Below are positions 34,137 to 41,926 of a stretch of DNA of 42,418 bases, in pieces (position 1 is the stretch's first letter; each line of letters opens with the position of its first letter). The stretch covers positions 1 to 42,418 of the forward strand of contig NZ_JAUSBZ010000017.1 in assembly GCF_030651755.1 (NCBI RefSeq). Reading direction: 5' to 3'. The notes beneath the pieces are model-generated. The model ran no database searches and was not told where the DNA came from. It saw only the letters and a list, made by a program, of their open reading frames with translations. This stretch comes from Phenylobacterium sp. (GTDB lineage: Bacteria; Pseudomonadota; Alphaproteobacteria; Caulobacterales; Caulobacteraceae). A program made the translations under genes and the position numbers.

Positions 34137-35291
34137 TCAGACCAACAGTTGTCGCACCACATGGTCAAGCAACAGCCGCCCAGCCGGGGTGGCGCGCAAT
34201 CTAGAGTTGTCTTCTTCCAGCAGGCCCGCTCCCACAAGGGCTTTGATCCGATCATGTTCCGGAGACAGGCCCAGGGGCGCCACTTCTACGAAAGTGACTC
34301 CTGGCCAGATACGCAGGCCACTGATCACCCGCTCCTCGGCGGCGGCGACCGGCGAAAGGGGTTCAAGGTCCACAAAGCCGCGGCCTGATTCGGCCACCTG
34401 ACGGATATAGTCCGCGAGGCGCGCCATCGCCTCGGTGGCGCAGCGGACGCCCTCAACAGTTATCCGGCCGTGCGCCCCTGGGCCTGCGCCCACATAGTCG
34501 AGCCCCTGCCAGTAGACGAGATTGTGCCGCGAGCGGGCCGCCTCGCCGCGGGCATGGTTGGAGACCTCATAGGCCTCGAAGCCTGCGGCCTCCAGCACGG
34601 CCTGGGTGGTGTCATAGAGGGCCGCGCCCACCTCATCATCCGGCGGCGTAAGACGTCCCCGGCGCACGGCGCGGTCGAAGGCGGTCCCGGCCTCGATGGT
34701 GAGCTGGTAGGGCGAGACATGCTCTGCGCCATAGGACAGGGCTTCGCGCAGTTCCGCGCCCCAGGCCTCGGGCGTCTGGCCAGGACGGGCGTAGATCATG
34801 TCCAGGGACAGGCGCGGAAAGGCCTTGGCGGCGATCTCCAGGGCGCGGCGGGCGGCTGCGGCGTCATGGTCTCGGCCGAGAAAGGCCAGGGCGTCGTCGT
34901 CGAGGGCCTGAACCCCCAGGGACAGGCGACCGACACCGGCGTCAGCCAGGGCTACGAACCGGCGCGATTCGGCGTCCGTGGGATTGGCCTCCAGGCTGAC
35001 CTCCAGGTCGGGGGCCGGGGTCCAGAGCCGGCGGGCGGCGTCCAGCACCTGGGCGACGGCGCCCGGCGCCATGAGCGACGGCGTCCCGCCGCCGAAGAAG
35101 ACCGAGACCAGGGTCCGCGGGCCGGTCAGGGCCGCCTGGGCGGTCAGGTCATCGATGATGGCGCCGACCAGGGCCGACTGCTCATCCGCCCGGCCCCGGT
35201 CCCGATAGACGTTGAAATCGCAATAGGGACAGATCCGCGCGCAATAGGGCCAGTGGACATAGACCCCCAGGGGGCGCGCGGGGCGCGTCAA
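34137..35291 (-). CDS. hemW: Radical SAM haem chaperone HemW (HemN-like)
   Basis: 384 residues. The 4Fe-4S motif C-x3-C-x2-C is in [23 protein letters not shown] and SLGVQALDD follow. Its position beside rdgB and its length mark it as HemW, a haem-binding chaperone, rather than the true coproporphyrinogen dehydrogenase HemN, which is about 70 residues longer. The start is TTG, overlapping the rdgB stop as TTGA, so translation is probably coupled. Confidence 0.93.
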   Translation of the reverse strand: MTRPARPLGVYVHWPYCARICPYCDFNVYRDRGRADEQSALVGAIIDDLTAQAALTGPRTLVSVFFGGGTPSLMAPGAVAQVLDAARRLWTPAPDLEVSLEANPTDAESRRFVALADAGVGRLSLGVQALDDDALAFLGRDHDAAAARRALEIAAKAFPRLSLDMIYARPGQTPEAWGAELREALSYGAEHVSPYQLTIEAGTAFDRAVRRGRLTPPDDEVGAALYDTTQAVLEAAGFEAYEVSNHARGEAARSRHNLVYWQGLDYVGAGPGAHGRITVEGVRCATEAMARLADYIRQVAESGRGFVDLEPLSPVAAAEERVISGLRIWPGVTFVEVAPLGLSPEHDRIKALVGAGLLEEDNSRLRATPAGRLLLDHVVRQLLV

Positions 35292-35890
35292 AGCAGGGCG
35301 GCCTTGAGCTTGGCGAAGGCCAGCGCCCGGTGGCTCATGGCGTCCTTGGCGGCCGGCTCCATCTCGCCGAAGGTCTCCCCTCCGCCCTCGGGCACAAAGA
35401 TCGGATCATAGCCGAAGCCCCGATCGCCGCGGCCGGGGAACACCAGCTGGCCATCCAGCCGCCCCTCCACCACCAGGGCCGGGCCCTCATCCGGCCAGGC
35501 CACCGCCAGGGCGCAGCTGAACCAGGCGGCGCGGTCCTTGAGCCCCGTGGCCTCCAGCCGTTCCTCCACCTTGGCCATGGCCAGGGCGAAGTCCTTGCCC
35601 GGTCCCGCCCAGCGGGCCGAATAGACCCCCGGCGCCCCGTCCAGGGCCGCCACGCTTAGTCCGGAATCATCGGCCAGGGCGATCAGGCCAGACCCCCGGG
35701 CCGCGGCGCGGGCCTTCAGCAGGGCGTTGCCGACAAAGGTGGTCTCGGTCTCCTCCGGCTCGGGCAGGCCAAGCTCGCCAGCCGTCACCAGCTCGAAGCG
35801 GTTCTCCAGGATCGCCGCCAGCTCGCGGGCCTTGCCGGGATTGTGGGTGGCCACCACCAGCCGCGCGCCGGGGTCAAGCTTCAGGGCCAT
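35288..35890 (-). CDS. rdgB: XTP/dITP diphosphatase RdgB (Ham1)
   Basis: 200 residues. It hydrolyses dITP and XTP to keep deaminated purines out of DNA and RNA. Signatures: [17 protein letters not shown] at the N-terminus, [41 protein letters not shown] and MSHRALAF. The ATG at 35890 follows AAAGGA; the frame is open 25 codons earlier without support. It forms a coupled unit with hemW. In many alphaproteobacteria rph is directly upstream; here about 1.5 kb of plus-strand genes intervene. Confidence 0.97.
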   Translation of the reverse strand: MALKLDPGARLVVATHNPGKARELAAILENRFELVTAGELGLPEPEETETTFVGNALLKARAAARGSGLIALADDSGLSVAALDGAPGVYSARWAGPGKDFALAMAKVEERLEATGLKDRAAWFSCALAVAWPDEGPALVVEGRLDGQLVFPGRGDRGFGYDPIFVPEGGGETFGEMEPAAKDAMSHRALAFAKLKAALL

Positions 35891-36012
35891 GGGCCATCCT
35901 TTCGTGAGACGGGGCGAACATAGGCAGCCCGGGCGCGCCGGGCAAACCGCCATCCCCATCGCCACGACGCGGCCGGGAGGGTGACAGTTCGTTCACTTCG
36001 TTACGACGATTT

Positions 36013-36029
36013 AATATCGATATTCGATA
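36013..36029. promoter_or_regulatory. Operator-like palindrome in an AT-rich patch
   Basis: TATCGA-TAT-TCGATA (36015-36029), perfect 6-base arms; it also overlaps the self-complementary AATATCGATATT (36013-36024), and TGATCGA recurs at 36037. The patch 36001-36055 is strikingly AT-rich for this DNA. It lies upstream of the membrane peptide/DUF2975/XRE cassette, so the XRE protein may bind it. Confidence 0.5.
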
Positions 36030-36138
36030 ATTTTCTTGATCGAAAAACGGCATGCCCGTATCGACTAACGACATGGAGCACGGCGCTCCACGAACCCCTT
36101 CCCGCCCCCGGGCGACCCTGAATCAAGGACCTGAACCC

Positions 36139-36249
36139 ATGCCCCGCTTCGCCCTCTCCAACGGTTTTGAACGTTTCGCCCTGGTCTGCGCCCTGTGCCT
36201 GGCCGTCCTGCCCATCGTCACCGTGGTCGCCGGCGCCGGCATCCTCTAG
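36139..36249 (+). CDS. 36-residue single-helix membrane peptide
   Basis: MPRFALSNGFERFALVCALC then a hydrophobic stretch to VVAGAGIL: a short basic/amphipathic start and one membrane helix. The ATG has AAGGA 10 bases upstream. The frame is open a further 29 codons upstream, but those residues are Pro/Arg-rich and lie in probable leader. It starts a same-strand series with the DUF2975 and XRE genes. Small membrane peptides of this look are common but unstudied; no function is assigned. Confidence 0.55.
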   Translation: MPRFALSNGFERFALVCALCLAVLPIVTVVAGAGIL

Positions 36250-36283
36250 GCTGAGGCCGGGAAATAGGCGGGGCCAGAAAACC

Positions 36284-36814
36284 ATGCGCGCTCTAGGGCC
36301 AGGCTCGGTGTCGAGCTTTCTGAAGATCATCCTCGACGTGGTCTATGTGGCCCTCTGGATCGGGGTCAGCGTCGTCGGCGTCCTGATGCTGGCGGCCCTG
36401 CTCTTCTCCTTCAATCCCGAGCTGCTGGCCGACATCGCGGTCACGGCTGGGGGAGAGGAGATCGAGAACCGCGGACCGGTGGTGACCCTCGGCCTGCTGG
36501 CCGCGGCGGTCTATATGGGCGGTATCCTGATCATCGTGGCCCAGCTGCGGAAGATCTTCGCCACCCTCACCGCCGGAGACCCCTTCCATCCGGACAATGT
36601 GCGCCGCCTGCGCATGGTGGGACTGATCCTGGCCGGGCTGGAGCTTGGCCGTTACGCCTTCTGGGCCCTGTCCAGCGCCATCCTGCCGGAGTCCAACGCC
36701 ATGGAGCCGTCGCTCAGCCTGACGGCCTGGTTCTCGGTGCTGGTGGTCTTTGTTCTGGCCGAAGTGTTTCGCGAAGGCGCCCGCCTGCGCCGCGAAGCCG
36801 AACTGACGATCTGA
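36284..36814 (+). CDS. DUF2975 membrane protein
   Basis: 176 residues with four membrane helices and the DUF2975 hallmarks: GGILIIVAQLRKIFATLTAG, DPFHPDNVRRLRMVGLILAG, and a last helix ending in AEVFREGARLRREAELTI. In many bacteria DUF2975 genes are immediately followed by a small YozG-like XRE regulator, exactly as here. The pair is presumed to form a membrane-linked regulatory module, but its signal is unknown. The frame extends 39 codons upstream, rejected because those codons overlap the membrane peptide gene in another frame. Confidence 0.9.
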   Translation: MRALGPGSVSSFLKIILDVVYVALWIGVSVVGVLMLAALLFSFNPELLADIAVTAGGEEIENRGPVVTLGLLAAAVYMGGILIIVAQLRKIFATLTAGDPFHPDNVRRLRMVGLILAGLELGRYAFWALSSAILPESNAMEPSLSLTAWFSVLVVFVLAEVFREGARLRREAELTI

Positions 36815-36825
36815 GGAGCGCAGTC

Positions 36826-37062
36826 GTGCCCATTCGCGTGCTTCTCGACCGCGTGCTCCTGGAACGGCGCATGTCCCTGACCGAACTGGCCGATCGGGTC
36901 GGGGTGACCATCGCCAACCTGTCGATCCTCAAAACCGGCAAGGCCCGGGCGGTGCGTTTCTCCACCCTTGCGGCCCTCTGCCGCGAGCTCGACTGCCAGC
37001 CCGGCGACCTGCTGCAGTATGAGCCCGGGCCGGGGGATGAGGCTTTCGAGGAAGACGACTAG
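36826..37062 (+). CDS. YozG-like XRE helix-turn-helix regulator
   Basis: 78 residues that are little more than a Cro/CI-type HTH: LLERRMSLTELADRVGVTIA, NLSILKTGKARAVRFSTLAA, LCRELDCQPGDLLQYEPG, then an acidic tail. It is the usual partner of DUF2975 proteins. GTG start with GAGGAG 8 bases upstream, 11 bases after the DUF2975 stop, so it is cotranscribed. It probably controls its own operon through the palindrome at 36013-36029 or the TTGC sites downstream. Confidence 0.92.
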   Translation: MPIRVLLDRVLLERRMSLTELADRVGVTIANLSILKTGKARAVRFSTLAALCRELDCQPGDLLQYEPGPGDEAFEEDD

Positions 37063-37075
37063 GTGTCCGCCAGGC

Positions 37076-37121
37076 GCAATGTTGCATTGCGACAACACAT
37101 CGGTGTGATCTTGCGGCGCAA
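37076..37121. promoter_or_regulatory. TTGC-rich palindromic sites upstream of the microprotein gene
   Basis: Two symmetric sites: GCAATG-TTG-CATTGC (37076-37090), which also reads TTGCATTGCGACAA (37082-37095), and TTGCGGCGCAA (37111-37121). The first is nearly repeated at 37187-37200. The TGC-rich pattern resembles operators of PhaR-type regulators of polyhydroxyalkanoate genes; this is resemblance only. Confidence 0.4.
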
Positions 37122-37186
37122 CTGTCAGTTTTTCCCACTCAGCCGTTGCGAGGGCTAAGGCCCAGGCCTATGTGCGATGCAACATT

Positions 37187-37200
37187 TTGCACTGCACAAA
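37187..37200 (+). promoter_or_regulatory. Second TTGCAYTGC site, just before the microprotein gene
   Basis: TTGCACTGCACAAA, matching TTGCATTGCGACAA at 37082-37095 in most positions. A possible promoter lies just before it (TTGCGA at 37146-37151, 14 bases, GCCTATGT at 37166-37173), so a protein bound here would cover the transcription start region. Confidence 0.4.
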
Positions 37201-37210
37201 GGGGCAGAAC

Positions 37211-37318
37211 ATGTTTGCAGCGATTGAACGCTTCCTGACCCGCTGGATGGCGCCGCTGGCCAATGAACTGGCCCGCATGCCGCCTTCGGCCCAGCGGGAT
37301 CTGCTGATCGGCCTCTAA
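37211..37318 (+). CDS. 35-residue microprotein
   Basis: Read directly from the sequence: MFAAIERFLTRWMAPLANEL then ARMPPSAQRDLLIGL, stop TAA. It starts with an amphipathic helix. Support: an AAAGGGG ribosome site 6 bases upstream of the ATG, G/C-biased third positions in most codons, its own operator-like upstream region and a strong intrinsic terminator 45 bases downstream. No family is recognised. Binding to a membrane or a polymer granule would suit the helix but is speculative. Confidence 0.6.
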   Translation: MFAAIERFLTRWMAPLANELARMPPSAQRDLLIGL

Positions 37319-37362
37319 GGGCGAGCACCCTCAGAGCCTCCGCTTCAGGTTCGAGATATCAG

Positions 37363-37401
37363 AACGGCCGGTTGCGGACCCCCGCAGCCGGCCGTTTTTT
37401 C
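37363..37401 (+). terminator. Intrinsic terminator of the 36-37.3 kb cassette
   Basis: A long stem AACGGCCGG...CCGGCCGTT, extended inside by TTGCGG/CCGCAG, followed directly by a run of six T (37395-37400). Textbook Rho-independent terminator for the plus strand, insulating the convergent rph gene. Confidence 0.9.
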
Positions 37402-37415
37402 TTGGGTGATCGTCC

Positions 37416-38132
37416 TCAGCGGGCGACGGCGGCCAGCTGCAGGGCGAACAGTTCGTCCATCCCTTTCCGGGCCAGGCCGAACAGAGCGTCGAACTCGCCC
37501 TGGGTGAAGCCGCGCTTCTCGCCCGTGGCCTGGATCTCGACGATGTCGCCGGCCCCGGTGAGCACGAAGTTGGCGTCGGCCTCGGCGTCGGAATCCTCTT
37601 CATAGTCCAGGTCGAGCACCGGCGTGTCCTGGTGCACGCCACAGCTGACCGCGGCCACCTGGTCGAGAATCGGGTCGGCGGTGAGAACGCCTTCGTCCAT
37701 CAGGTAGCGGGTGGCCAGGCGCAGGGCGACCCAGGCGCCGGTGATCGAGGCGGTGCGGGTGCCGCCGTCAGCCTGGATCACGTCGCAGTCGATGGAGATC
37801 TGCCGCTCGCCCAGCGCCTTCATGTCGGTGACGGCCCGCAGGGACCGGCCGATCAGCCGCTGGATCTCCTGGGTGCGGCCCGACTGCTTGCCCTGGGCGG
37901 CCTCGCGACGGCCCCGGGTGTGGGTGGCCCGCGGCAGCATGCCGTACTCCGCCGTCACCCAGCCCTGACCCTTTCCGCGCAGGAAGGGGGGCACCCCCTC
38001 CTCCAGGCTGGCGGTGACCAGGACCTTGGTGTGGCCGAAGCTTACCAGGCACGAGCCCTCGGCATAGCGGTTGACCCCGGTCTCCAGGGTCACGGCGCGC
38101 AGCATGTCGGGGGCGCGTTGAGAGGGGCGCAT
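37416..38132 (-). CDS. rph: Ribonuclease PH
   Basis: 238 residues, the same length as E. coli RNase PH. It is a phosphorolytic 3'-5' exoribonuclease that trims tRNA 3' ends. Signatures: [17 protein letters not shown] at the start, [66 protein letters not shown] and [18 protein letters not shown]. The ATG at 38132 is preceded by AGGAAAGG; the frame is open 21 codons earlier without support. It diverges from hrcA. Confidence 0.97.
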   Translation of the reverse strand: MRPSQRAPDMLRAVTLETGVNRYAEGSCLVSFGHTKVLVTASLEEGVPPFLRGKGQGWVTAEYGMLPRATHTRGRREAAQGKQSGRTQEIQRLIGRSLRAVTDMKALGERQISIDCDVIQADGGTRTASITGAWVALRLATRYLMDEGVLTADPILDQVAAVSCGVHQDTPVLDLDYEEDSDAEADANFVLTGAGDIVEIQATGEKRGFTQGEFDALFGLARKGMDELFALQLAAVAR

Positions 38133-38195
38133 GGCGAGAACCTTTCCTGAGGTCGTAGGCGACGTGGTATCCAGGCCGCTGAAGCGCCGCGTCAC

Positions 38196-38222
38196 TTGCG
38201 CGGCCGTGGCGCGCGCTTATCC
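38196..38222 (+). promoter_or_regulatory. Candidate sigma-73 promoter for hrcA-grpE
   Basis: TTGCGC (38196-38201), 13 bases, GCTTATCC (38215-38222), against the Caulobacter consensus TTGACGS-N10-14-GCTANAWC. It is 60 bases before hrcA. I see no CIRCE element (TTAGCACTC inverted repeat) here. Confidence 0.4.
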
Positions 38223-38283
38223 TAAAACTTGAACCGCCCGTCCATGGGCCCTCGCAACAGGTGAAGGCTTCGGCCGCCAGAAC

Positions 38284-39351
38284 GTGAACACACCACTGCT
38301 CTCCCGCGGGCCCTCGCTCGCCGAACTGGACGAGCGGGCGCGCGATATTTTTCGCCGCATCGTCGAGAGCTATCTCGACACCGGCGACCCCGTCGGCTCA
38401 CGAACCCTGTCCCGGGGCGGCGTCTCCCTGTCGCCGGCCTCGATCCGCAACACCATGCAGGACCTGACCCAGCTTGGCCTGCTGGGCGCCCCCCATTCCA
38501 GCGCCGGACGCCTGCCGACCCATGCAGGCCTGCGCCTGTTCGTCGACGGCCTGCTGGAGGTGGGCGATGTGGGCGAGGATGAGCGCCGCCTGATCGAGAC
38601 CCGCCTGCGGGTCCAGGGGCGCAGCTTCGAAGAGGCCCTGAACGAGGCCAGCGTCCTCCTGTCTGGCCTGGCCGGCGGGGCCGGGGTGGTGGTCACCCCC
38701 GTGCGGGACGCCGAGGTCAAGCATGTGGAGTTCGTCGCCCTTGGCGGAGACCAGGCCCTGGCCATCATGGTCTTCGAGGACGGGACGGTGGAGAACCGGC
38801 TCATGGCCCTGGGCGCGGGGGTCACCCCGTCCTCCCTGCAGGAGGCCTCGAACTTCCTCAACACCCGGGCCCGCGGCAAGACCCTGGATGACGCCCGCAG
38901 CGAAATCAGCCTGGACCTCGACCGCGCCCGCCGGGAGCTGGATCACAAGGCCGCGCGCCTGGTGGAGGATGGCCTGGCCGCCTGGGGCGGCGGCGATGGC
39001 GCGGAGCGGGCGCTGATCGTGCGGGGGCGCGCCAACCTGCTGGGGGACCGGGACGCCCTGGAAGACCTGGAGCGGGTCCGCATGCTGTTCGATGATCTGG
39101 AGCAGAAGGAACAGCTGATCGGCCTGCTGGACGGGGTCCGCGAGGCCCAAGGGGTGCGCATTTTCATCGGCGCCGAAACCCGTCTGTTTTCGCTTTCGGG
39201 TTCCTCCGTGATCGCTGCGCCCTATATGACGGGCCGACAGAAGGTTCTGGGCGCGATCGGCGTGATCGGCCCGACCCGCCTGAACTATGCCCGGATCATC
39301 CCCTTGGTGGACTACACCGCCAAGGTGCTGGGCCAGGTGATGAACGCGTAA
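38284..39351 (+). CDS. hrcA: Heat-inducible transcription repressor HrcA
   Basis: 355 residues. The N-terminal winged helix ([48 protein letters not shown]) is followed by the conserved [20 protein letters not shown] and the GAF-like domain ([15 protein letters not shown]), ending in [20 protein letters not shown]. HrcA binds CIRCE operators before groESL and needs GroE to be active. GTG start; grpE follows 14 bases after the stop. The hrcA-grpE pairing is known from Caulobacter crescentus. Confidence 0.97.
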   Translation: MNTPLLSRGPSLAELDERARDIFRRIVESYLDTGDPVGSRTLSRGGVSLSPASIRNTMQDLTQLGLLGAPHSSAGRLPTHAGLRLFVDGLLEVGDVGEDERRLIETRLRVQGRSFEEALNEASVLLSGLAGGAGVVVTPVRDAEVKHVEFVALGGDQALAIMVFEDGTVENRLMALGAGVTPSSLQEASNFLNTRARGKTLDDARSEISLDLDRARRELDHKAARLVEDGLAAWGGGDGAERALIVRGRANLLGDRDALEDLERVRMLFDDLEQKEQLIGLLDGVREAQGVRIFIGAETRLFSLSGSSVIAAPYMTGRQKVLGAIGVIGPTRLNYARIIPLVDYTAKVLGQVMNA

Positions 39352-39365
39352 GGAAGTTTGAGACC

Positions 39366-39986
39366 ATGTCCGACGATCACACGCCGGCCGAGACCGAAGC
39401 CGTCGCCGACGCCGCCATCGAGATGATGGAGGCCCTGAAGGCCGAGAACGCCTCCCTCAAGGAGCAGGTGCTCCGCTTCGCCGCCGAGGCCGAGAACACC
39501 AAGCGCCGGGCCGAGCGCGAGGCCAATGACGCCCGGGCCTACGCCATCCAGAAATTCGCCCGCGACCTGCTGGGCGCCGCCGACAACCTGTCGCGGGCCA
39601 CGGCGGCCGCGCCGTCCGACCTGGACGACCCGGCGGTGAAGAACTTCGTGCTGGGCGTCGAAATGACGGAGAAGGCGCTGCAGACCGCCTTCGAGAGCAA
39701 CGGCCTGAAGAAGATCGAGCCCCCCCGCGGCGAAAAGTTCGACCCCCACAAGCATCAGGCGATGATGGAGCAGGCGGCGGCGGACGTGGCCGCGGGCGGC
39801 GTCCTGCAGACCCTGCAGACCGGCTACGAGCTGTTTGGCCGCATCGTGCGGCCGGCCATGGTGGTGGTCGCGGCCAAGGGCTCGGGCGCCGATCTGGCGC
39901 CGGCCGCCCCCGAAAGCGCAGGCGCCAATCCCTACGCCGCCAGCGAGACCGAGGAGGCCGGCGGCGCGGTCGACACCAAGGCCTGA
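39366..39986 (+). CDS. grpE: Nucleotide exchange factor GrpE
   Basis: 206 residues. It releases ADP from DnaK. A long N-terminal coiled coil (EIMMEALKAENASLKEQVLR-like region, then NTKRRAEREANDARAYAIQK) leads to the C-terminal beta domain with GVLQTLQTGYELFGRIVRPA and VVVAAKG. The Ala/Pro/Glu-rich tail after residue 180 is variable in the family. The ATG lies 14 bases after hrcA, so they are one operon; dnaK is not adjacent. Confidence 0.96.
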   Translation: MSDDHTPAETEAVADAAIEMMEALKAENASLKEQVLRFAAEAENTKRRAEREANDARAYAIQKFARDLLGAADNLSRATAAAPSDLDDPAVKNFVLGVEMTEKALQTAFESNGLKKIEPPRGEKFDPHKHQAMMEQAAADVAAGGVLQTLQTGYELFGRIVRPAMVVVAAKGSGADLAPAAPESAGANPYAASETEEAGGAVDTKA

Positions 39987-40115
39987 GGCAGAAGCGACTT
40001 CTTGAGCCCCGCCAGGGCTTTCGCGGGCTGGCCAAATGAGTAAAGTCCCAAGTCCCCTCCACCCGGGGGGCGCTGGCGAATCGTCTCGCTGGCGCAGGGA
40101 GGTTCGGACGGAATC

Positions 40116-41234
40116 ATGAAGCTGACGATCGAACGGGCGGCGCTCCTAAAGGCGCTGGGTCATGTGCAGAGCGCCGTGGAGCGTCGGAACACGATTCCGA
40201 TCCTCTCCAATGTGCTGCTTTCGGCCGAGGGTGAGCGCCTGAGTTTCTCAGCCACGGATCTGGACCTCGAAATCACCGACGAGGCCCTGGCCCAGGTGGA
40301 CCAGCCGGGCCAGATCACTGCGCCGGCCCACACCCTCTACGAGATTGTCCGCAAGCTGCCCGAGGGCGCCGACGTCTCCCTGAGCTTCACCGGCGAGGAT
40401 CCGCGTCTGACGGTCCAGGCGGGACGTTCGCGCTTCAACCTGCCGGTCCTGCCGGCCGGCGACTTCCCCATCATGTCGGCGGAAGGGCTGTCGGCCCGCA
40501 TCGGCGTCGATGTGAACGAACTCATCCGCCTGATCGACAAGACCCGTTTCGCCATCTCCACCGAAGAGACCCGCTACTATCTGAACGGCCTCTATCTGCA
40601 CGTGGTCAATGATGGGGGCATTCAGAAGCTGCGCGCCGTGGCCACGGACGGCCACCGCCTGGCGCTGGCCGAAATGCCTGCCCCGGCGGGCTCGGTGGGC
40701 GCCCCGGGCGTCATCGTGCCGCGTAAGACCATTGGCGAGGCCCGTCGCCTGCTGGACGACGCCGGCGAACAGATTGACCTGCAGCTCTCGCCGCAGAAGG
40801 TCCGGTTCGAGCTGGGCGCCACGGCGCTGACCTCCAAGGTCATCGACGGCTCCTTCCCCGACTATGGCCGGGTGATCCCCAAGGACAACGACCGCATCCT
40901 GCGGGTCGACAACAAGCTGTTCGCCAAGGCCGTTGACCGGGTGGCCACCATCTCGGCCGAGAAGAGCCGCTCAGTGCGCATGGCCATCGAGCCCGGCCGC
41001 ATCGTTCTGACCGTCCGCAATATGGAAGCCGGCCAGGCGGTGGAGGAGATCGAGGCCGACTATTCCGGCGAGGCCTTCGAGCTGTCCTTCAACGCCCGCT
41101 ACATCCTCGACGTCACCGACCAGATCACCGCGCCGGAGGCTGAGTTCCGCTTTGGCGGCCCCAATGATCCGGCCCTGGTGCTCGATCCGGCGGACGGCGA
41201 CGTCCAGTATGTGCTGATGCCCCTGCGGGTCTAA
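40116..41234 (+). CDS. dnaN: DNA polymerase III sliding clamp (beta subunit)
   Basis: 372 residues, three clamp domains of about 120 residues each. It begins MKLTIERAALLKALGHVQSA, with VERRNTIPILSNVLL; the second domain has FAISTEETRYYLNGLYLHV and ATDGHRLALAE; the third ends in the canonical YVLMPLRV, which forms part of the peptide-binding pocket. The clamp tethers polymerase III to DNA and, with Hda, resets DnaA. The ATG follows GGGAGG. It stands alone, 129 bases after grpE; no dnaA or recF is beside it, as in Caulobacter. Confidence 0.97.
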   Translation: MKLTIERAALLKALGHVQSAVERRNTIPILSNVLLSAEGERLSFSATDLDLEITDEALAQVDQPGQITAPAHTLYEIVRKLPEGADVSLSFTGEDPRLTVQAGRSRFNLPVLPAGDFPIMSAEGLSARIGVDVNELIRLIDKTRFAISTEETRYYLNGLYLHVVNDGGIQKLRAVATDGHRLALAEMPAPAGSVGAPGVIVPRKTIGEARRLLDDAGEQIDLQLSPQKVRFELGATALTSKVIDGSFPDYGRVIPKDNDRILRVDNKLFAKAVDRVATISAEKSRSVRMAIEPGRIVLTVRNMEAGQAVEEIEADYSGEAFELSFNARYILDVTDQITAPEAEFRFGGPNDPALVLDPADGDVQYVLMPLRV

Positions 41235-41243
41235 GGCCTGCGC

Positions 41244-41882
41244 CTAGACCACCTTCAGGCCCAGCCCGATGAGCAGTTGAGCCGCCTGGGCCTTGGAGAT
41301 GAAGGCGCCCCGGAACCGGGCCGCATCCGACAGCCGCAGGTCGCCCAGGTCGGCGCCGCGCAGATCGGCGGCCTCGAACCGGGCGTCGGTCAGGTGAGCG
41401 TCGCGCAGATTGCAGTCGCTCAGCACGGCCTCGCGGAAATCGCAGCCGGCCAGGTCCGCGCCCTGAAGATCCAGGGCCTCGCACTCGGCCTTGCGGAAGC
41501 TCACCCCCCGCAGATAGGCGTTCACCAGCAGGCACCGGGCGAAGGTCAGGCCCAGCGCGCTGACCTCGCGGAACTGGGCGCCGGTCAGCTTGCAGTCGAC
41601 CAGATGGGCCGCCGCCAGCCGCGCCCCGCGCCAGGCGGTGTTGTTGAGATCACAGGCCTCGAAGCGGGCCTCGGTGAGGTCGGCGCTGGCGAAACTGGCG
41701 TGGCCGGCCCGACAGCGGGCGAAGACGCATCCCGCCAGGTCCAGGTCCGAGAGATCAGCCTCCCCCAGGTCCCAGGCGACGAACCGGGCGGCGCCATGAG
41801 CCTCCAGGACCTGGGTCAGCGCCGCCCGGTCAGCGCGGCCCTGCGGTGGAGACGGCTCGAACAGGGGGGCGCCACGGGTCAT
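41244..41882 (-). CDS. Pentapeptide-repeat protein
   Basis: 212 residues with about 30 tandem A(D/N)LXX-type units forming a right-handed beta-helix: LGEADLSDLDLAGCVFARCR, ASADLTEARFEACDLNNTAW, DLQGADLAGCDFREAVLSDC and AADLRGADLGDL. A C-terminal hydrophobic helix (AQAAQLLIGLGLKVV) is the dimerisation type found in Qnr and MfpA proteins, which mimic DNA and protect gyrase. Qnr-like function is possible; family membership alone does not show it. ATG start. Confidence 0.88.
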   Translation of the reverse strand: MTRGAPLFEPSPPQGRADRAALTQVLEAHGAARFVAWDLGEADLSDLDLAGCVFARCRAGHASFASADLTEARFEACDLNNTAWRGARLAAAHLVDCKLTGAQFREVSALGLTFARCLLVNAYLRGVSFRKAECEALDLQGADLAGCDFREAVLSDCNLRDAHLTDARFEAADLRGADLGDLRLSDAARFRGAFISKAQAAQLLIGLGLKVV

Positions 41883-41926
41883 GACGCACCGCTACCCAAG
41901 GCCGCCCCCAGCCGCAAGGCGCGAAC

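Noticed and set aside
38133..38283. CIRCE element before hrcA
   Set aside because: No TTAGCACTC/GAGTGCTAA inverted repeat is visible in the divergent region.
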